64,000 nucleotides of DNA from DSOI01 sp041394885. Its GTDB lineage: Bacteria > Acidobacteriota > Terriglobia > Bryobacterales > Bryobacteraceae. Shown one piece after another: positions 59,946-64,000 of this stretch. The notes below the pieces were generated by a model. The model searched no databases, was not told the DNA's origin, and was given only the letters and a program-made list of their open reading frames with translations. The stretch spans positions 10,897-74,896 of the forward strand of contig JAWKHI010000036.1 of the NCBI GenBank assembly GCA_041394885.1. Reading direction: 5' to 3'. The position numbers were made by a program, and so were the translations under genes. The stretch's first letter is position 1, and every line of letters starts with the position of its first letter.

Positions 59946-62492
59946 ATGCATTTACCGTTCGCCCGCGTGACCGCCGCGGCCCTGCTTGCCGCGATGCAGC
60001 TTGCCGCCGCTGGTGTCGAGATATTCGAAAACGTCCCCGCCGGCCAGGAGTTCGCCCCCATGGGCGACCCCACCATGCGATACACCGAAGCCGCCTTCGG
60101 CTTCGTCCATTTGCCGGTGAAGTACTCGCCCGAAGCGCTCCCCCTGGACCGCTCCACACCCTTCGTCCTTCGCGCCGGCGACGATATCGCTCCCCCCGCG
60201 GGTACTTGGACGATTCGGCTTCGTGCGCGCGGAGCCGCCGTGCTTCGCATCGACGGCGTCGAGGTGGCCCGCACCGAGCCGCAAAAACCCAACAAGACCG
60301 GCGACGATCCGGTGCCCTCCCCGCCCGTGCGCGACGAGACCGGACACCGACCGGTCCAGCATCCCCATCAGGACAAGTTCTTCGATTTTGCCGCCGACGG
60401 CAAGCCGCATCGCTTCGAACTCACCGCCATCATCGGCGGTAAGGGGTTGATGCCAACGCCAGGAGAATTGGCGGTCGCCATCGGACGCCCCGGCCAGATG
60501 CAGCGGCTTCTCGGCAACCAATCGGCTCCCACGTTGACAGACGCCGGCTGGACCGCTTATGCCAACGAGCAACGCCGGCGCCACCAAGCCTGGGACCGCG
60601 AACGCCGTCTGGCCGCGAGCCGCGAAGTCCGCGAGAAGTGGGAGGCGCGTCACGCCGAGGTGCGCCGGATCGTAGCCGCCATGCCCGCGCCAGCCGTTCC
60701 CCCCGCGGTGCCTGGCCTGGAAGCGGTCAACGAGATTGACCGCTTCGATGCGCGTCTGGCCGAAGCCAAGGTGACTCCCCGCCCGCTCACCGAAGACGTC
60801 GAGTTTCTACGCCGCGTGTCGATCGACATCCGCGGCCTGATTCCGTCTGCCGAAGAGGTGGAACGATACATGGCCGAGCCCGCGGCAACGCGCCGGTCCG
60901 GCGCCATCGAACGGATGCTCGCCGAGGATCGTTGGGCCGACAATTGGGTGCCCTACTGGCAGGATGTCCTGGCCGAGAATCCAGGAATCCTCAAGCCGGA
61001 CCTCAACAACACCGGCCCGTTTCGCTACTGGATCTATCAGTCGTTCCGCGACGGCGTTCCGTTTGACCGCTTCGTGGCCGAATTGATCCAAATGGACGGA
61101 AGCCTGCATCAGGGTGCGCCCGCCGCCTTCGCGCAAGCCACTTTGAACGACGCACCCATGGCCGCCAAAGCCGACATTCTCGGCCAGGCGTTCCTGGGAC
61201 AAAAGCTCGGATGCGCGCGCTGCCACGATGCTCCGTTTCATCCGTTCAAGCAGAAAGACCTGTTCAGCCTCTCCGCCATGCTGGCCGGCAAGCCCGTGAA
61301 ACTTCCCGTCACCAGCACCGTGCCTCTGCGGGAAGGCGCGCGCCGGCCCGCCGTCAACATTACCTTGAAAGCCGGCGAACAGATCGACCCCGCCTGGCCG
61401 TTCGCGGACCTGGCATCCCACAACGGAACCGGCGCGCTGCCGGTGACGGGCAAAGTGGAAACGCGCCGCGAACTTGCCGCCCTCATGCTGGCGCCTGAGA
61501 ATGAGCGATTCGCCGAAGTGATCGTGAATCGGGTCTGGAAGCGCTACATGGGCATCGGGTTCGTCGAGCCCGTCGACGACTGGTCTCGCGCCAAATCGTC
61601 GCACCCGGAACTGATGAAGTGGCTCGCGCGCGAATTCGTGATGAACGGCTACGATCTCAAACACGTCGCCCGCCTCATTCTGCAGTCCCACGCCTATCAG
61701 CGCAAACCCCTCGAGGGCCTCGACGCCGCGCAAGCCTCCGCCAACGATCGTCTATTCGCCGGACCGCTCCGCCGCAAGATGTCGGCCGAGCAGATTGTCG
61801 ACTCGCTGCACCAGAGCGTCGGCAAACGCTTCGAATGCGAGGAATTGAATCTCAACCCCGCGGGTGATCGCGCACCATCGCAGTTCCTGAACATGGGCTC
61901 GCCGGACCGCGCCTGGCAGTTGACCGCGCTCTCCAACGAACGCGACAGGCCCGCCCTGGCGCTGCCCATCGCGCAATCGCTCGTCGACGTGATGACGTCG
62001 TTCGGATGGCGGCAATCCCGCCAGAGCCCGGCAACGGCTCGCGACGACGCATCCTCACCCATGCAGACCCTCATTCTCGCCAACGGCATCCTCGCCACCC
62101 GCCTGGTCCGGTTGAGTGACGACAGCTACTTCACCGAACTCGCTCTGCGCGATGTGCCTGTCGAGCAGATCGTGCGCGAAGCCTTCCTCCGTATCCTCTC
62201 CCGGCCGCCGGATACGGCCGAACTGAAGGCCTTTTCGGAACTGCTCCGTCCCGCTTACGCGGACCGCATCGTCCCCGGCGCCAAGGCCGACTACCACGCG
62301 CTCCAGTCGGACAATCGCGTCTCGTGGTCCAACCACCTCAGTGCGGAAGCCACCGTCATCCGAATGGAAGAGGAAAAAAAGCTTCGCATGGGCGCCCCAC
62401 CCACCGGACGCCTCCGGGCCGAGTTCCGCGAACGCTTTGAAGACGTGCTGTGGGCGATGGTGAACTCCCCCGAGTTCGTGCTGATGCCGTAA
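59946..62492 (+). CDS. DUF1549/DUF1553 (PSCyt2/PSD1) domain protein
   Basis: 848 residues with a signal peptide (ARVTAAALLAAMQLAAAGVE). An N-terminal domain of unknown fold (about 20-180) is followed by a charged helical linker (about 195-245), DUF1549 (about 275-460) with VDFLRRVSIDIRGLIPSAEE-like region (EDVEFLRRVSIDIRGLIPS) and one CXXCH (CARCH, about 421), then DUF1553 (about 500-840: SHPELMKWLAREFVMNGYDL, LILQSHAYQR). The family is common in Planctomycetes and Acidobacteriota and usually encoded before a DUF1501 protein, as here (15 bases). The N-terminal cytochrome domain of the longer versions is absent. Confidence 0.9.
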   Translation: MHLPFARVTAAALLAAMQLAAAGVEIFENVPAGQEFAPMGDPTMRYTEAAFGFVHLPVKYSPEALPLDRSTPFVLRAGDDIAPPAGTWTIRLRARGAAVLRIDGVEVARTEPQKPNKTGDDPVPSPPVRDETGHRPVQHPHQDKFFDFAADGKPHRFELTAIIGGKGLMPTPGELAVAIGRPGQMQRLLGNQSAPTLTDAGWTAYANEQRRRHQAWDRERRLAASREVREKWEARHAEVRRIVAAMPAPAVPPAVPGLEAVNEIDRFDARLAEAKVTPRPLTEDVEFLRRVSIDIRGLIPSAEEVERYMAEPAATRRSGAIERMLAEDRWADNWVPYWQDVLAENPGILKPDLNNTGPFRYWIYQSFRDGVPFDRFVAELIQMDGSLHQGAPAAFAQATLNDAPMAAKADILGQAFLGQKLGCARCHDAPFHPFKQKDLFSLSAMLAGKPVKLPVTSTVPLREGARRPAVNITLKAGEQIDPAWPFADLASHNGTGALPVTGKVETRRELAALMLAPENERFAEVIVNRVWKRYMGIGFVEPVDDWSRAKSSHPELMKWLAREFVMNGYDLKHVARLILQSHAYQRKPLEGLDAAQASANDRLFAGPLRRKMSAEQIVDSLHQSVGKRFECEELNLNPAGDRAPSQFLNMGSPDRAWQLTALSNERDRPALALPIAQSLVDVMTSFGWRQSRQSPATARDDASSPMQTLILANGILATRLVRLSDDSYFTELALRDVPVEQIVREAFLRILSRPPDTAELKAFSELLRPAYADRIVPGAKADYHALQSDNRVSWSNHLSAEATVIRMEEEKKLRMGAPPTGRLRAEFRERFEDVLWAMVNSPEFVLMP

Positions 62493-62506
62493 AGGAGAAC
62501 GGGACC

Positions 62507-63760
62507 ATGATGCAAAGGCGCGACTTTCTCAAATCGGCCGCATTCGCCGCGGCGGAACTCCCCAAGAGCCTTCCCAAGGGTAGGGCCGATGCGTGCATCT
62601 TCCTCTGGCTGGGCGGCGGCGCCGCACAGATGGACACGTGGGACCCCAAGCAGAAAGGCGACGGCGCGAAAAAAGCCGGGTCCTACTACGAAGCCATCGA
62701 CACCGCCATTCCGGGCGAAAAGGTTTGCGAGCACCTCAAACGCACCGCGCCGTTGATGGACCGCACCGTCGTCGTCCGCACCGTCTCTCACGACATCACC
62801 AGCGAACACGCCGCGGCCGCCAATCTGGTCCACACCGGGCGCAAGCCGAGCGGGACCATTATCTATCCCTCGATCGGAAGCATCGTCTCCAATCAGTTGG
62901 GCTCCAAGTCCGAGGAAGTGCCCGCCTACGTCGTGATGGGCTATCCGAACATCACGCGCGATCCCGGTTTTCTTGGAGCCCGGTTCGGCTACGTCTACCT
63001 CACCCAGGTGGAGACGGGCCCAAACGGACTGATGCGCGCCCCGGACGTGGACCTCAACCGGCAGGATCGCCGCGAGACGCTGCTCGCCAAGCTGCGGGAA
63101 GGCTACGCCGCCCGCGCCGCGGGTGACCAGGTGGTGGCGCAGCAGGATGCCATTACCAAGGCCGCGTTCAAGCTCGCCGGTCCGCGGTTCCTGAACGTGT
63201 TCGACCTCGCCCGCGAATCCGCGGCGCTACGCGAGTCCTACGGGGGCGAATTCGGCCAGCGTTGCCTGCTGGCGCGCCGCTTGGTGCAGTCAGGCGTTCG
63301 GTTCGTGGAAGTGTCGCACAATCTCAACTTCCTCAACGGGTCCGGCTGGGACACGCATAACGAAGGCCAGTTGAACCAGCACTTGTTGATCCGGGAACTC
63401 GACGCCGCACTCTCGTCCTTGATCACCGATCTCGAGAAGAACAAAATGCTCGACACGACCCTGGTGGTAGTGGCCACCGAATTCGGGCGTCCCGCCGAGT
63501 TTGACTCAGGCGGCGGCCGCGGCCATCAGTCGGAATCGTTCAGCATGGTGCTGGCTGGGGGAGGGCTCAAGACGGGGCAGGTGGTGGGCGTGACCGACGA
63601 ACTGGCGAAGAAGGCCGTCACCAAGCCGGTGACCGTCCCGGATTTCCACGCCACGATTCACTGCGCGCTCGGGATCGACCCGCACAAGAATCTGTACGCG
63701 GGCGAACGGCCGGTCCCGATCACCGACCACGGACAGCCTCTGGTGGAGTTGTTCAGCTAG
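62507..63760 (+). CDS. DUF1501 family protein (Tat-exported, sulfatase-like fold)
   Basis: 417 residues from the ATG at 62507 (AAAGGAG upstream; a second ATG follows directly). A twin-arginine signal (RRDFLKSAAFAAAELP) suggests folded export. FLWLGGGAAQMDTWDPK, HDITSEHAAAANLVHTGRKP and VVVATEFGRPAEFD are typical for DUF1501, which has an alkaline-phosphatase/sulfatase-like fold. It pairs with the DUF1549/1553 protein upstream. Biochemical role is unknown for the family; a complex degrading polymeric substrate has been suggested by gene context in Planctomycetes. Confidence 0.9.
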   Translation: MMQRRDFLKSAAFAAAELPKSLPKGRADACIFLWLGGGAAQMDTWDPKQKGDGAKKAGSYYEAIDTAIPGEKVCEHLKRTAPLMDRTVVVRTVSHDITSEHAAAANLVHTGRKPSGTIIYPSIGSIVSNQLGSKSEEVPAYVVMGYPNITRDPGFLGARFGYVYLTQVETGPNGLMRAPDVDLNRQDRRETLLAKLREGYAARAAGDQVVAQQDAITKAAFKLAGPRFLNVFDLARESAALRESYGGEFGQRCLLARRLVQSGVRFVEVSHNLNFLNGSGWDTHNEGQLNQHLLIRELDAALSSLITDLEKNKMLDTTLVVVATEFGRPAEFDSGGGRGHQSESFSMVLAGGGLKTGQVVGVTDELAKKAVTKPVTVPDFHATIHCALGIDPHKNLYAGERPVPITDHGQPLVELFS

Positions 63761-63803
63761 ACGGAGCGAAGGCCTCCCGGCTGCGCAAAAGTCTCCACTT
63801 CTT

Positions 63804-63830
63804 GGGGGATGTGCGTCAATGCGCACCCCC
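63804..63830 (+). other. Stem-loop after the DUF1501 gene
   Basis: GGGGG-AT-GTGCG pairs with CGCAC-CCCC around a six-base loop, with a two-base bulge, 44 bases after the stop codon at 63760. No T-run follows, so it is at best a weak or factor-assisted terminator. The remaining bases to 64000 show no gene. Confidence 0.35.
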
Positions 63831-64000
63831 GGACGCGCTGTTTTCCACGAGTCCGAAGGGTTCGGCGGTGGCCCCTCGGGTGCACAAACCTGTCGTGAGG
63901 GCCACAACATCCCGCGCGCCCTGGCCGCCGGAGTTTAGTTAGTTAGCCGGCGCCAAAGAGGAGGATTCGGACATCCAGTCATAGTCTCGCCATGGGCGAA

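Noticed and set aside
63804..63830. Hairpin after DUF1501 as an intrinsic terminator
   Set aside because: No following T-run and a bulged stem, so listed only as a stem-loop.

Overview
The window reads as a chromosomal segment of a GC-rich, Gram-negative bacterium, most likely an Acidobacteriota member near the Bryobacterales/Solibacter group. This is inferred from gene content, not from a marker gene: a large FtsX-type duplicated permease paired with a PadR regulator, a DUF1549/DUF1553 plus DUF1501 pair, a PEP-CTERM protein, an ECF sigma/anti-sigma/DUF3106 set and a very long NifJ. No rRNA, CRISPR array, intact insertion sequence or prophage was seen. Two tRNA genes are present, tRNA-Phe(GAA) and tRNA-Val(GAC).

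Layout. 1-3700 (minus): a coupled run with a split chromate transporter, a zinc-ribbon protein, an unknown protein, a DinB-like protein and a partial amino-acid permease. 3724-10056 (plus): HlyD-like protein, class I fumarate hydratase, tRNA-Phe, a MocR remnant, an ATC-hydrolase-like protein, a PDZ pseudo-protease and a CPA2 antiporter. 10091-16928 (minus): a tight operon korA-korB-(degenerate NifJ-like ferredoxin protein)-CBS protein-ArsB/NhaD-type permease. 17155-28370 (plus, divergent): rnfB-nifJ-rnfC-rnfD-rnfG-rnfE-rnfA-small Cys-rich protein-FNR. 28374-42233 (minus): ApbE and one long respiratory operon that joins a Rieske/cytochrome b complex, a heptaheme cytochrome c, cbb3 oxidase subunits N, O and Q-like, an FAD/Fe-S oxidoreductase and the CcoG/I/S maturation factors. 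42461-49281: HDOD-GGDEF protein, tRNA-Val, PEP-CTERM protein, and a carbohydrate-type trio (esterase-like hydrolase, glycosidase-like TIM barrel, Gfo/Idh/MocA oxidoreductase). 49302-54111 (minus): permease/PadR pair and ECF sigma/anti-sigma/DUF3106. 54352-63760: ThpR, alkyladenine glycosylase, a eukaryotic-type myo-inositol oxygenase, two tandem membrane paralogues, an enolase-superfamily dehydratase, an MFS transporter and the DUF1549/1553-DUF1501 pair.

How it works together. The centre (about 10-42 kb) is a ferredoxin and respiration hub. Two 2-oxoacid:ferredoxin oxidoreductases (KorAB and NifJ) would reduce ferredoxin. Rnf would pass those electrons to NAD+ while pumping ions, and a plant-type FNR could pass them to NADP+. 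ApbE would flavinylate RnfD and RnfG. The neighbouring bc-cbb3 operon would oxidise quinol with a high-affinity oxidase. Two antiporter-type permeases flank the module.

Most notable. (1) A 729-residue protein in the kor operon is clearly homologous to the C-terminal part of the long NifJ next door and keeps its ferredoxin domain, but has lost the thiamine-diphosphate motifs. (2) RnfB lacks exactly the four cysteines of one [4Fe-4S] cluster. (3) A small Cys-rich membrane protein follows rnfA, in the style of NqrM. (4) A heptaheme cytochrome stands where cytochrome c1 and CcoP would be expected. (5) nifJ is broken by two single-base frameshifts 40 bases apart.
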